Below, one piece after another: positions 22,985 to 34,139 of a stretch of 64,000 nt of DNA. Every line of letters starts with the position of its first letter. The first letter of the stretch is position 1. Below the pieces are notes generated by a model. It saw only the letters and a program-made list of their open reading frames with translations, did no database searches and was not told the origin of the DNA. The position numbers and the translations under genes are program-made. This DNA comes from Trichobilharzia szidati (lineage: Eukaryota; Platyhelminthes; Trematoda; Strigeidida; Schistosomatidae): NCBI GenBank assembly GCA_944472155.2, contig OX235277.1, forward strand, positions 27,290,804 to 27,354,803, in the 5' to 3' direction.

Positions 22985-25890
22985 AGAAGGGAGGTCGGTC
23001 AGTCTAGCAATTCCGCTCCGTAATAACAACATCCCCGGCCAATAAATGCTAACTTGTCGTGGTGGTCGGGTTTGTATAAGGCAGTGAGCCAACAAGCTAC
23101 ACTGGCTTGGATTTATGTTTCTGTAGGTCCTACCATGCCTGGAAGGTTTTTTGGATAATGGCCAGATTAAAAGCAGATGGTATAAGATGCATGGACTACA
23201 GAATCTAGACAGATCAAATAGCGTATGAACTTGTATTGGTCATCGTCAACCATGGGAACGCAGTTCATGATGCTGCTACGCTGCCTTGTGTATGAGACTC
23301 CAAGTCAAAGGCTCAGGAGCTAGTCACTTAGGACAACCACCTACTTATGTCTGAGTGTTTGGTCAGTATCCCATCCCTCGGACTAACAATGAAACAATAA
23401 CTCATGATGGACTATAATTGCACTCTGACATTCGCGAACATAGACTTTTACGTTTTATTTTACTGTCCTTGGTGTCTTCACTTCCGTCAGCCTCTTGCCC
23501 CTTTCCGAACACTCAGTCTATTTGTGCCGTTTCTAGATATAAGTGAGTAGTCCCCAAAATGCTAGACCACAGTGCCATGTCTAACACAGATATCCTGAAG
23601 CTAGCTACCTACAATGTTCGGACACTGATGCAAATTGGGCAACAGGCAGGTCTGGCAAGAGCATTAGAAAGCCCTGCTATCGATGTCTGATACATTTTGG
23701 AGACCCGTATTCAAAGACCCCAATGAAGTGCTTTGAATATCTTCTCCATCTGTAAGTTCTAATAGTATGTACCACCAGCACTTGTTCGGAGGCCTCGTGG
23801 CGTTGGCATCCAGAGTAGCCGGTGTCACTGTCGCACTAAGCACTAGAGCCGAAGCTGCATTACTCAACTGGATCCCCACTGACAGCCGTTTATTTGCTGT
23901 GATGCTGAAAGGTTATACGAGAGTAAGGAGTGGTAGACCAGATAGGTAGTACCTATCTATGCACCGACGAATTGCAGCCCGGGTGAAATTAAGGATGGGT
24001 TTTACTACCAAGTGAGAGATCTCCTGAAACAGGCACATCAGAGATATCGCAGTACTAGCCGGGGACTTGAATGCACAGGTTGGGTGTCTAATCACTACGG
24101 AGAGTCGTCTAGGTAGTCAGTGGGGTTTACATGGTCGCAGGTCAGATAATGAGGACCGTCTTCTGAAGCCTTGATCAGCTAGCACCAGCTCCCAGCTCAG
24201 CCATTGCCGTAGAGCTACCTGGAGTCCTCCATCTACTAATCAAGCCTGGACTCAGATTGATTATATCCCTATCAGTTTCCGATGATGCGGATGCATACAG
24301 AAGTTCAGATCCTTCTGGAGCGCATGTCTGAACTCAAATAATGTTTTAAAATGTGGCAGGTTCGTTTTGAGATTTTGTGGGATTTATAAATGGCGTCCTT
24401 TACAAGTTGAATTGAGCAAACTGGTAGCACCTGTTACTTCTTTGAAGTACCACATTGGGCTACAATCAAAGCTAACTATAAGACCCTCTGATCAGTATCG
24501 ATGGACATTGGCTACATCTGTAAGGTGGCATGGAAATAGTGAGTGAAGTCATTTGCAGCTTAATAGAATGCTCCACTAAAACCACTGAGTTTCTGGGAGT
24601 TAGTTGCAACTCCTGGATGAATGTAGGTCCATTTCTGCAGGGGGCGAGTACAACAACGTGCAAAAGAAGCTTGCGCTCAATATTAAACTGTGCTTACGTA
24701 ATGACAGACAGCCTCGTAGCCAGGACATACATGTGAGATAGAATCAGAAGCTGCGTCTGGCAACAGCCGAGAGCCATTCCAGCTCATACGAACCACCAGC
24801 AGGAAGAAGCAGGACGTTAGCGAGACGGACTCTAAAGCAGATGGCACGCCAATTACCAGCCTGAAAAAATTGCTAGAATGCTGGGCAGAGCACCTTAAGA
24901 AGCAGTTTAGCTGGATGTCAGCGCAAGCACCTACCGTCATCAGTTACACTATTCCTTGGTCAGTCAATACAGGCGCACCAAAACAACGCGGAGGTCCGAG
25001 AGGAACTTCAGTTGTCAGAGGGTCAAAAGGCACCAGGCCAATGTACCTCCAGCTCTTCTTAAAGATGGTGGTGAGATTCTCTTTATGGCTTCGACCGGTC
25101 CGTTCAGGGAAGTATATGAAAGTGAGGATATTCCATCGATGTGGAATGAAGCCATGGTCGTCCTCATTTTTAGAAAGGGCCAGAGTAACAGTTGTGACAA
25201 CAACAGGGATATTAGTTTGCTACCAGCCGCGTCTAAAATATTGGCCACCATCTGGTTTCGTAGGCTGTGCAAAATACTTGGGGAGTTGATTCACCAGGCT
25301 GTGGATGCATTGACCACGTTTTCATCCTTTATCTGTTGTTGGAAGACCGCCACTCGTATTTTAGACTAACAACCGTTGAGTTTCTTGATATGAGGGTTGC
25401 CCTTGATTCGTTGGACAGAACTGTGCTCTGGAACTGTCTCTTAGAGACTGGAGTACTTGAGAAGTTTGTTAACATCATGAAAGCCCTATACAGAAATACT
25501 TCAGGTAGAGTGAGGCCAAATAATCAGTTATCATCATTGTTGCCAACCAACAGTGGGGCTAGAGTGGGTTGGCTAATCTCTCCAACCCTCTTTAGCTTTA
25601 CCATCAGTGACATTATGCAGTCAACTCTGAAGGAAGTGAGTAGTGATGATGTTGTAGATCTGCTTCCTAGAGTAAGAATTTTCGACCTCTAGTTTGGAGA
25701 CGATATCGTCTTACTGTGCAATATCATGCAGGCTGCCCAAATCACACTTATCAGTTGGCAATCAGTGTTTGTAAGTGTGGTATGTGCTTTGCGCCGTCTA
25801 AGTGGGAAGTACTGTTTGCAAGATTGGTAGGAGCCCATACCTTCACCCAACCTTGAAGGTAAATCACTCAAAGTGGTTTGCTGAGGAACA
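22985..25890 (+). mobile_element. RTE-type non-LTR retrotransposon, endonuclease plus RT, decayed (family RTE1)
   Basis: A GC-richer island. The 5' UTR-like stretch is 22985-23560. The endonuclease begins near 23596 (LKLATYNVRTLMQIGQQAGL, ETRIQ) and continues as GGLVALASRVAGVTVALSTR and AEAALLNWIPTDSRLFAV (23791-23900), GDLNAQVG near 24063 and WTQIDYIPIS near 24250. RT follows from about 24980: PPALLKDGGEILF, WNEAMVVLIFRKGQ, ISLLPAASKILA, then FLDMRVALDSLDRTVLWNCL and SGARVGWLISPTLFSF. The catalytic box is FGDD just after a stop near 25692. Several frameshifts are present, and it lacks the C-terminal tail seen in other RTE1 copies. It lies antisense in a UNC-13 intron. Confidence 0.88.
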
Positions 25891-26443
25891 GTTGTGACTT
25901 CTGTCGACGGAGGCTTTTCCTTCATGCCTTTTTCTATGAATCTTGGTGGATACTCATTCTCTAGTAGGGCTTCACGTAATAAATTTAACTCTTTCTCTAT
26001 CCTATCTTCCGAACAGATTTTTCTAGTCCTTGAACTTAATGTACGTACCAGATTTCGCTTTCGGAACAGTGGGACGAAGCTCTGGAAGTTGATAAACTAT
26101 CCCGTCCATGTTGGCTTGCGATATACCGATCTTTAGATCGTAAAGTTTTGTCTTCTGGTAAGTAGTACATAGAGGAATGGAAATGCCATGTTCGATTCCC
26201 GTTCTAAGGTGAATTTTATTGATGGATACGCTGCATTGAAGGTTTTGAGGAGATAATTTAATAAAAATTAATAGCAATGCTTTTTCATACAGATTTTATA
26301 TAAAAACACTCGATCGCCTTTCCACGGGTTCCAGTCTATTCTAAACGAGCTTATTGATTAGTCATTATCTCACACTTATTACATCATGCCAACTTCTGCC
26401 TCTTTTCCAACATACAATTAGTCATCCATCTAGGTTACACCTT
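25891..26443. other. Unidentified segment with a minus-strand open frame
   Basis: The minus-strand frame at 26277-26023 (84 residues) contains NKIHLRTGIEHGISIPLCTT and LKIGISQANMDGIVYQLPEL and looks protein-like, but I do not recognise it. There is no splice-site support tying it to UNC-13. It may be part of another decayed transposon. Confidence 0.35.
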
Positions 26444-27050
26444 ATTATTATTGTTCCCTTGGGTTCCTAGTGGAACATAGGGCTTCAACTGCACGTCTCC
26501 ACTTGCTTCCGTCTTCTGCTGTACTTTTCACTTGCATCCATGTTATTCCATACTGTTTCAACTCCTCTTCACACGATCTCCTCCATGTCACCCTTGGACG
26601 TCCCACTCACCACTTCCTTTTTGGGTTCCACTCGAGCACTTGCCTGACGTGCGATGTCACCCAACGGCCTCCTCAGCTAGTATCCATTCCATCTCCACTT
26701 TCTCCTGCATATTTGTTGGGCGATTGGTTCTTGTTTTGTTTGCTCCCACAGTTTCTTGTTGGTGATTCTTTCCGGCCATCTGATCTTCAGTATAGAGCCA
26801 GCGAAGACAGTTGTTGGTAAAGGTCTGCAACAGGCTGTTGGAAATATTCTTTGTGACCCGCCAAGTTTCTGATCCATACGTATAGAAGAACTGACTGACT
26901 TGACGTTTGTATTGAAAATCCGAATTTTGTTGTTGATGCTGAGTGACGAAGATTTCCAGATTGGTTCCAGGTTGATGAATGTGTTTCTCGCCTTCCCGAT
27001 TCTCGATTTGACATCCTCGTCTGTCGGTTCCTCCTGTAGTTGAAACAATG
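26444..27050 (-). mobile_element. RTE2 3' end with longer C-terminal coding region
   Basis: The minus-strand frame at 27048-26677 reads DEDVKSRIGKARNTFINLEP, SLSINNKIRIFNTNVKSV, then ILKIRWPERITNKKLWEQTK and PIAQQICRRKWRWNGY. This is the connector and tail of RTE-type polymerases. Frame breaks separate it from the terminal WNPKG-type block and the ATT tail at 26444. About 600 bases remain of a full element of several kb. Confidence 0.88.
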
Positions 27051-27314
27051 CTCCCTAGATAAGTGAATGAAGTAACCTTACATTACGTAATATAATTTTC
27101 GACGGCAAAGGTTACCAGTATCTGATTGGTCTAAAGGTTTCTTTGCTAAATATAACTACGATTATACAGCTCATGAAAATGAATCGTCGAGAAGACAAAT
27201 TTTTTTCGCTGTTTGCACTTTGTTCTTATGACAATAAAACATCTGTTATTAAAAACTGAATTTTTCTTAATCAGTTACTCTTTGTAGAATATATAGCCAT
27301 GGTTATTGACTTAC

Positions 27315-27476
27315 TTTCAACACTCTTTTCAAAACAGTTTTGTCACAAATATTTGCCAGGATAGAAAGAATCGATTCGAAATGATCCATTAAGGGTTGTA
27401 AACATTCATTTGCTTCATCTTCTTTATTGACACCACGACCACCTGAACTATCTGAACTACTTGATGATGGCTTACA
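27315..27476 (-). CDS. unc13: UNC-13 exon (MUN domain)
   Basis: A 162-base (54-codon) phase-0 exon with acceptor CACCTGCAG and donor GTAAGT. A Ser/Gly-rich start (residues 1-20) leads into EANECLQPLMDHFESILSIL and ANICDKTVLKRVLK. This matches the Munc13 stretch DNVLQPIMDLLDSNLTLFA, KICEKTVLKRVLK. The conserved C-terminal KTVLKRVLK is almost identical to the animal consensus. The 5.3-kb intron upstream contains the PLE pair at 30.6-32.4 kb and several SINEs. Confidence 0.94.
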
Positions 27477-27801
27477 CTGCAGGTGGGAGAATAGAGAGAG
27501 AGAAGAACATAGAAAAAGAAGCTATTACGTCTGTTGAGTGAGCAGCACACGATGTGAATTCTATCAGTAAAGAAGTGTGTATATATGTTAATGAAGCCAC
27601 GTCAGAAATTGATAAGACAGCCACTCTATGTAGTGAGTTGTGAGTTCGTCACAACAACAAAAGGCTACATAAGTTACACTTCCATAACAAATTTTGTACT
27701 GACATTTACCTTCACTTTATACGGTATAAATGAGGCTGCATTCGTGAAAAGTCCATCTCAATTCTGGGAGATATATTAACTATGCAATATCTTTACAACT
27801 G

Positions 27802-28313
27802 GACAGCTGTTTCTTCCTGTCTTGGGACTCTTCATCAGTATGCACTCGCCAACAGGGTTCCAGCTCAAGACCTTCTGGTTACAAGGTGAGCTCGTAGACC
27901 ATTGAGCCACTGGGACCCGATCCAATGGCCAGCTGGTGAATTCTACCTTCTGCCAATTCACGACATAGCGCGACCATTTCGCAATATCTTCTTCGATGAG
28001 TTACTGCTGTACCCTACTGGTCAAAGCTTCCCTCTAGAACCCCAGGCTAACTGCTTGAATAGGCCAGTCTCTAGTGAGGATCAGATTAATTTTCAAGTAT
28101 TAGTTTTGTAGGGATTTTGTTTCATTGGTTGGAGGATTTCATCATGAGCTGACATCAGTTAGAGAACCAATGAAAAGCCACCCGGGAGTACTGGACAGCT
28201 GTTTTGTCCATTGGAAAACCTCCAGGTTTTCCAGTTGTTCTCTAGCTGGTGTCAGCTCATGATGAAATCCCCCATCCAGTGAGAGAAAATCCATAGAAAA
28301 TCAATACTTGGAA
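27802..28313 (-). mobile_element. SINE-B insertion (tRNA-like plus hammerhead-like core), 13-bp TSD
   Basis: Bounded by ATCTTTACAACTG at 27789-27801 and 28314-28326. Minus-strand landmarks in order: A-box-like TGGCTCAATGGTCTACGAG (near 27910-27890), a degenerate B box (near 27865), then CTGATGAAGAGTCCC...GAAAC (27840-27806), which resembles a hammerhead core. The right part (28128-28275) is an inverted repeat of the element terminus. The TSD length fits LINE-type target-primed insertion. Confidence 0.75.
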
Positions 28314-28344
28314 ATCTTTACAACTGTCTACAGTTGAGGACTCG

Positions 28345-28590
28345 AATGCAATTTATTTTCCGATCATCTACTTCACACACGTCTGTTGAACTCTAGGTTC
28401 ATTCATATATCTAGTCAACCGTGACTCATAATCCCCACTATCAAACTCCAACACATACACAAACACAAACAAGTAAACTGATTGTTATCATCTATTGTAA
28501 TTCACAGATATATACGATTGTACAGCTATGAAAATGAAATCGTGGAAAAGAGAATTTTCTTCACTGAATTGTTTGTATTTATGTCCAATG
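28345..28590 (+). repeat. Dispersed repeat R3
   Basis: Matches 47900-48095 (plus) and 46925-47110 (inverted), through landmarks such as CGATCATCT, GTGACTCATAATCC and AAACTGATTGTTATCATCTA. Non-coding, CA-rich. Hosts the SINE-A insertion at 28591. Confidence 0.65.
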
Positions 28591-28831
28591 GGTGCGTTGG
28601 TGGCATAGCGGTAGGGTGCTCACCGACCACGCAGGTGGTGCGGGGTTCGATCCCCGGCCACCGACGCACTCCTTCACCTCGCCAAGCCAGTAAAAAAGAA
28701 GACTGATAAAGAGGGAAGGTTGGGAACGAAGCTAGCAACCTCATCCCATAAAAGTAAACACGACTGCTACCGAAACTTCAAGCCTCTAGTTTGAAGCCCT
28801 ATGTTCCACTGGGAAAGTAAAGGAATAAAAA
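28591..28831 (+). mobile_element. SINE-A, near full length, with TSD
   Basis: The tRNA-like head (28591-28670) has an exact A box TGGCATAGCGG, B box GGTTCGATCCC and complementary ends (GTGCGTTGGTGGC against GCCACCGACGCAC). The body GATAAAGAGGGAAGGTTGGG and the tail GAAGCCCTATGTTCCACT, ending GGAATAAAA, follow. An imperfect direct repeat flanks it (ATGTCCAATGGG before, ATGTCTCAGTGGGG after). RNA polymerase III transcription is implied by the boxes. Confidence 0.85.
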
Positions 28832-29529
28832 TGTCTCAGTGGGGATTTTTAATTTATTTCGGAGTATTTGTAGTGTACAGATTAATGAAGTATTTTTGTC
28901 TGTTAACGTGAATCATTCTCACTGGCTCAGACTAGCCTGTCGTCTACCTCATTTTCCTAGGCTAAGGGGACTGAAATCATTAGTATTCATTATCTGCTAT
29001 TCGGTCTTCAATCGAGTTGCACAAATCAGGGGACATAAAGAGTACCCTATCACGACTGCATGAAATGTGAGTCAGCCTTAGAAACATCACTGCCTCAAAA
29101 AGGAACACTTTATCATTTTTGATAAGGAATCAGTAATTTATGTTACCTTATTTTTCATGGATTTACAGTATACGGCAAAGTTACTGAACGAAACTATTAG
29201 CGGATAACAGTCCTCACACAAAGGGATTGTCTGCATCAGTATATTTTAATACATGGGGTTATGACAGCAACATATAGCGAAACACCATAAAGGGTTGGCT
29301 GACTAAGTATGGTTCTTTGAGTGTCGAAGTTTCTCTGTGAAAAACTAGTAAAGTAATCAATCCCCAGAAAACTTTTCAATAAAACTATAAGGCATTGCAT
29401 GATGAAGGTGCTTAAATGTTATGCTATTTAGCGTGTTAGATACACACCAACATGAAGGAGTATTGGTGAACAAGTAAGCAACGTTCCGGGACACAATTTA
29501 TTGTTTATGGTAGTAATCCAAGTGTTGGT
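28832..29529. other. Intronic DNA without recognised feature
   Basis: Begins with the continuation of R3 (28832-28880). The remainder shows no gene or known repeat. Confidence 0.4.
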
Positions 29530-29970
29530 TCGCAGAGATTTGATTGGTTTTAGAATTTCATCATGAACTGATTGATATCGGTTAGAGAACCACTGGAGAA
29601 CCTGGGAGTACAGCTGTTTCATCCTAGTCTATTGAGACTCTTCAGCACTGCACAGCCACCCCACTGACAGGGTTCGAGTACAGGACCCTCTGGTTAAAAG
29701 GCAAGCGAGCTCACAGACCATTAAGCCACTGAGAGTCGATTCACTGGCCAGCCCATGAGTTCTAACTTCTGCGAATTCATGATATGGCATGACTGACACT
29801 AGCCGATGTCAGTCAGTGGTGAGTAATTCTCCCCAAACCCAATCTGCTGTACTCCTAGGTAGGTGGTTATCTGGTTTCTAATGGGAAATCATGACCAGTG
29901 GGTTTTAGCAGGTTGGGTGTGAGGGTTGATACTCGCCAAGAGCACTGGCTGGTTGCGGCGCCACATTATT
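29530..29970 (-). mobile_element. SINE-B copy with an inverted internal duplicate
   Basis: Terminus AATTTCATCATGAACTGATTG, then a decayed hammerhead-like block (29614-29640), B box GGGTTCGAGTAC, and A-box region near 29715. After 29820 the central segment (CACACCCAACCTGCTGTACC type) recurs in opposite orientation near 29890-29935, forming a fold-back. Confidence 0.65.
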
Positions 29971-30629
29971 GTGAACTGGCAGAGGTTAGAGTACATGGAC
30001 CATTGAATTCTACTGCAGCGACTGAATGACAACATGCTTGCCAGAGTAACATTATGGTCATAGGTAAGTACTAGCGAACAGCTCTCAACTAGGACGAAGT
30101 AGTTCTCTAGCATTCCCTTGTTTTCATTGGCTGTGTAGGTAATGTCATTGTATCATTCAACCTGAAATCAATTGAATCCCTGCAATAGGTGTTTAGTCGT
30201 TTAACAGTGATTCGGTAGGCGAAGTCTCAACTATTGGTTTCACTTTTCTCACTGTGTTATATTAACTTTGAGGACTTTAAGTCTATTGTCTCCTTTTATT
30301 TTGCAAGTGTGTTCAGTTTAGCAGATTAGTATAGGTGGACTCTTCTATGAGTATCTGCCACTATTAATATCTACAATTCGAATACTGTCTCATGGTTAGA
30401 TGTTTCTTATTTTTGTAGGTTCCTGTACTAGCCTTCTGTCAGTTATATAGAGAAGTTTAGAAAAGTGTTCTGATGAACCTTCCTTGTAATCTTATTGATA
30501 TTCAGGTGTTAAATTTGCTAAATTTAATAAGTTTCATGAACAGATATTATTTAGTGAGACACTGGAAGCCAGGGAGTAGTTGATAGTGGTTTCTTCTTGT
30601 TTTGTAGATCTAACAATATGAATAGTAAT
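29971..30629. other. Non-coding, probable 3' flank of the PLE at 30630
   Basis: No coding or tRNA-like signal. Confidence 0.4.
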
Positions 30630-31925
30630 TTACTTTATATTGGTAACTAACTTCGGAGTGGAGGGACTTTTGCAATTCCTAATGAGTGGTTTTAGTATAT
30701 GGCATCCTCCCAGTTGGGTATAAGAATAGTTATTTTGATGCGGTTGTGTTATCTGAGCTGGATAGTTAATTTGCGAAGCTTTCATAGCCCTGCTAGGCAA
30801 CATCTTCAGCGCATACTTCAATTTGAAGTGAGCTTTTAGATTTCTCCACGAGTTTATTAATCATCTCTCCCGGTGACCTTGGATGTGATTGGTTCTTTTT
30901 GTGTGTTTTCACACTTTCTAGGTTATTTGCATTGTAATTCATTGTTTCTTTGACTTGAACTTTGACCCTTTGTGTGTGAGGTTTCTTTCTTATCGGTTGA
31001 TAAATTTTGTCTATCTCAATGTGTCTATTGATTGATGATTCACTGGAATGCTAAGCTTCTAAAAATTCTCCAGCATTCTTGTTGTTTCCTCTGTCTAATA
31101 TTTGAACGTTGTCCCAGTCGAATTGATGTCCGTGGTTGTCTGTATGTAGTGATATGAGGGAGTGGATATCATGTCTTTTGACGGCCAGCTTATGTTCGTG
31201 GATACGCAGACGAAGAGGACGTCCACTTTGGCGAAAGTAGTGTTTTTTGCAGCTGTTACAATTTATTTTGTAGATGATGTTGGTTTTATCTTCTTTCGTT
31301 GTTAAGTCTTTTGGTTTACATAGAACTGAGTGAAGTGATTTTGTTGGTTTGTGTACGACGTCAATTCCTTAAGGTTTGAAGAGTCTTGCAGTGATTTCTG
31401 AGATGTCCTTTATGTGTGGCAGGGCGGTTTTCTTTGTGCTTTCATTGGGGGTCTTTGGTTTGACAGGTTGGCTTGGGGGTATATATCTTTTGATGAAATT
31501 CCGGGGATATCCATTCTTTTGGAAGACGTCCATGAGATATCTTTCTTCAATTTTCCTTAAGGTGGGAGTACTGCAATGAGTCCTGTCCCTCTTGAATAGT
31601 GTTTGTATACAGTTTCATTTTGTGTGTTATTGGATTGTTGCTGTTGTAATTCAGTATTTGTTCTGTGTGAGTTGATTTTCCACAAACTTGAGTTTCTAAT
31701 TCCCCTGTGGTTGTTCGCTTGACTAAGACGTCCAAAAATGGGATTCTGTTCTCGGATTTCTCTTCTCTTGTGAATTTGATGTCGTTGAAGACGTTGTTTA
31801 TCAGGTTGTGAGCCTTATCTAACTCGTTTCTTTTGATTATTACAGATGTGTCGTCTACGTAACGTATCTGAATCTTGGGTTTAATCTTTGGTAGGATTAT
31901 GTTTTCTGAATTACTCATCTTCTCA
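30630..31925 (-). mobile_element. Penelope-like element, RT (YVDD) to C-terminus, 5'-truncated
   Basis: Minus-strand reading: KIQIRYVDDTSVIIKRNELD (YVDD at 31864-31850), RIPFLDVLVKRTTTGELET, a -1 frame break after HLKEN near 31550, then YLMDVFQKNGYPRNFIKRYI. One in-frame TAA (LFKP*GIDVV) precedes the GIY-YIG region: IIYKINCNSCKKHYFRQSGR (31280-31220; the usual YIG is YFR). The tail SSINRHIEIDKIYQPIRKKP ends near 30640. The 5' end is fused to a different PLE remnant at 31925. Confidence 0.88.
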
Positions 31926-32420
31926 GGGTTAACCATTCTAAACTTAGCTAAATTCTTATGTTCTGACAATCTGACTACCCCCAACCTACTAGTTTGATCT
32001 ATGTAGTTGACCTCACACACAGTCATTGCAAGGTATTTTGTAAATTGTATTATTTTGTCCATTTGGGTCAACCTACAGGATCCTTCAACCTACAGAGCTC
32101 GTCCTAACTGAGTAAGTTTGTAGGTTTGAATGCCACTCTAATTCCTGCTTCATTAAGAATCCTACCACATAGGGCCTCAGATGTCCTTTCCTTATATGGT
32201 ATAACAGCAGGTGACTTATATTCTCTCTTATTTATGTGATCATTATTAGTTTCACTATTATTTTTATTTCGCTTTTGGCCTTTTCTGATATTCCTAACGA
32301 ATTTTATAGAATAGTCATTGGATACCAACACCTCTTCTATCAGTTTTATTTCATCATTTTTTTGGTCTTTTCTTGTACTACTTAGTGCTACAGCTCGGTT
32401 TGTTAGACACTTAACTAAGC
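31926..32420 (-). mobile_element. Penelope-like element remnant, GIY-YIG C-terminus of a second family
   Basis: Minus-strand frame: SIKFVRNIRKGQKRNKNN, CGRILNEAGIRVAFKPTNLL, then EVNYIDQTSRLGVVRLSEHK NLAKF. It aligns with 61690-62100 and so belongs to the same family as the PLE at 61.7-62.9 kb. It stops abruptly where the RT of the other PLE begins. Confidence 0.82.
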
Positions 32421-32754
32421 CCTAAGTCTAAAAATCTATTAGCGGAATGCGTTGGTTTTTCATAAACGCTAGTTGACTTTCACGAGTGAAGAGACTGTTA
32501 AACCGGTCTCAATGTGTTATTAATTGACTGAATCATTAAAGCATTCAAACTCATAAATACACGCATACACAAGCATAGAATTTCATTCTCAGAAGAACTT
32601 AAACTTGTAAATAAAATATCAGATTTCAATGATAGTGTTAAAGATAATAATTGACTCAATGTATAATGCCTAACCATTGACCATATTTATTAAAACAAAT
32701 GTTAACATTGAAACATTGAATAATCAATAATACAACTGAAGAGATATCACTTAC

Positions 32755-32899
32755 TTTTTGTAATAGCCTACCACATTCTCGTGCATGTGAATGTACACCA
32801 GCTTCAAATTGATCTGTCAACTGAACTGCCAATTTATCAACAACTTCATTTAGCCGACCTTGAAGGGCACTCAGACGATCTCGAGTGTTCGATTCAAGA
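32755..32899 (-). CDS. unc13: UNC-13 exon (MUN domain)
   Basis: A 145-base exon with acceptor CATTTCAG and donor GTAAGT. It encodes SLESNTRDRLSALQGRLNEV and VDKLAVQLTDQFEAGVHSH, then ARECGRLLQK. This aligns with the Munc13 helix that contains ILKELQVKLNNVLDELS and is amphipathic, as expected for a MUN helical bundle. It ends in phase 0. The upstream 2.9-kb intron contains two oppositely oriented PLE remnants (33.0-34.0 kb minus, 34.1-34.96 kb plus). Confidence 0.9.
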
Positions 32900-33030
32900 C
32901 TGAAATGATGAAAAGAAATGAAAATTGGCTGATTCGTTATTTAATTGTGTGTTAATTATGAAAAGAAATTAGGCGTTTAAAATTACCTGTTGATGAAAGT
33001 GAAGAAAAATTCTTTGACAAGTTAGTCAGA

Positions 33031-34000
33031 TTAAGATAGACAACAATTGTCAACAAACAAAAGAGCAGTATTTAATGAATTCATGAATATATAGTCTCTA
33101 CTGAAGGCCATCCAGGGCAGTAGTAGTGGCTGAACTTGTTTCCTATGCACACAAAGCACTGGTTGTTTCACGTGAATTGCGATAGCCTCTGTCGTTTGGA
33201 GCATGTGGTAACTCGTTATTTTTGGCAGTTTATTTGGTACCTGGTTGATGATGATAGAGAAGGATTCTTCAATGCTGGCTTTGTGACAGGTTTGGACCGG
33301 GTGGTTTACTACACCTTTACTTAGCCATAGTGGGAGATGTTCCCAAGCGAGCACGAAAAATCAAGTTCCTAGAGCAGTGACCAATATGACCCGCTCCACA
33401 GGCGCGGTTGAATTGGTAGATACAATTGGAAGTGGCTAGGTAGTCTAGGTACTTCATCTCTCAATCACCGAATCACAACCAGTCGTGTAGGAAATAAGAC
33501 TTGTAGTTTGCCAACATTAAAAGTTCTTTGAACTGATTTTCTTAATTTCTTCGTAATTATTTCGCTAGATATATCGCCCTTGAATTGCAGTCATATATTC
33601 ATAAAAGCTTTTTGTTTACGGATAGTGAGTAGTCCTTTTCTGCTTTCTGTGTCATGTGTTTCTTAGGGTGTCATGTAAAATCCTAAGTTCATCTTCAGTT
33701 ACTTCTTGCGAGCATATAGCTCTAACCCTGTGGCTGAAGTTCCTTACTAAATTTCTCTTGTACTTGAGAGGAACGAAGCTGTGGAAATGTGTGTATATTG
33801 TTCTGACCGTGTACTTTTTTTCTATGCAAATATCTCTTTATACTACCATCTGGTTTTCTTGTAAGGAGGACGTCTAGCAAGGTAATTCTAATTTAGGATT
33901 CCTCTTCGCACGTGAATTTCATAACAGAATGTACTTCAGTGAATTGAGTTATTATTGTGTTCATATCCGAATCACTATCACAGCATTAATGTTGTTAATG
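33031..34000 (-). mobile_element. Penelope-like element, decayed RT C-terminus to C-terminal end
   Basis: 33354-33031 is an open minus-strand frame: EHLPLWLSKGVVNHPVQTC, SFSIIINQVPNKLPKITSYH, LQTTEAIAIHVKQPVLCVHR. That is the PLE segment after GIY-YIG. 33430-33370 resembles YQFNRACGAGHIG, a GIY-YIG start. 34000-33500 resembles the RT C-terminal region and the composite-repeat fragments at 2830-3480. Confidence 0.78.
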
Positions 34001-34139
34001 ACATCTATTCATTCACTATTATGTATGTATATAACTGTAGAACCATTTGTTCAGTAAGCATTCTTTTGAAAATATGCAGTTGTATAAGTGGTGAGTGATG
34101 TATTCATGGAGTTTCGCAAAAGAAAATATACCTAAGTCA

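Noticed and set aside
28591..28670. A possible functional tRNA gene at a SINE-A head
   Set aside because: A and B boxes are excellent, but the same sequence recurs with a constant non-tRNA body and tail in several copies, so it is a SINE head. The anticodon arm does not fold cleanly.
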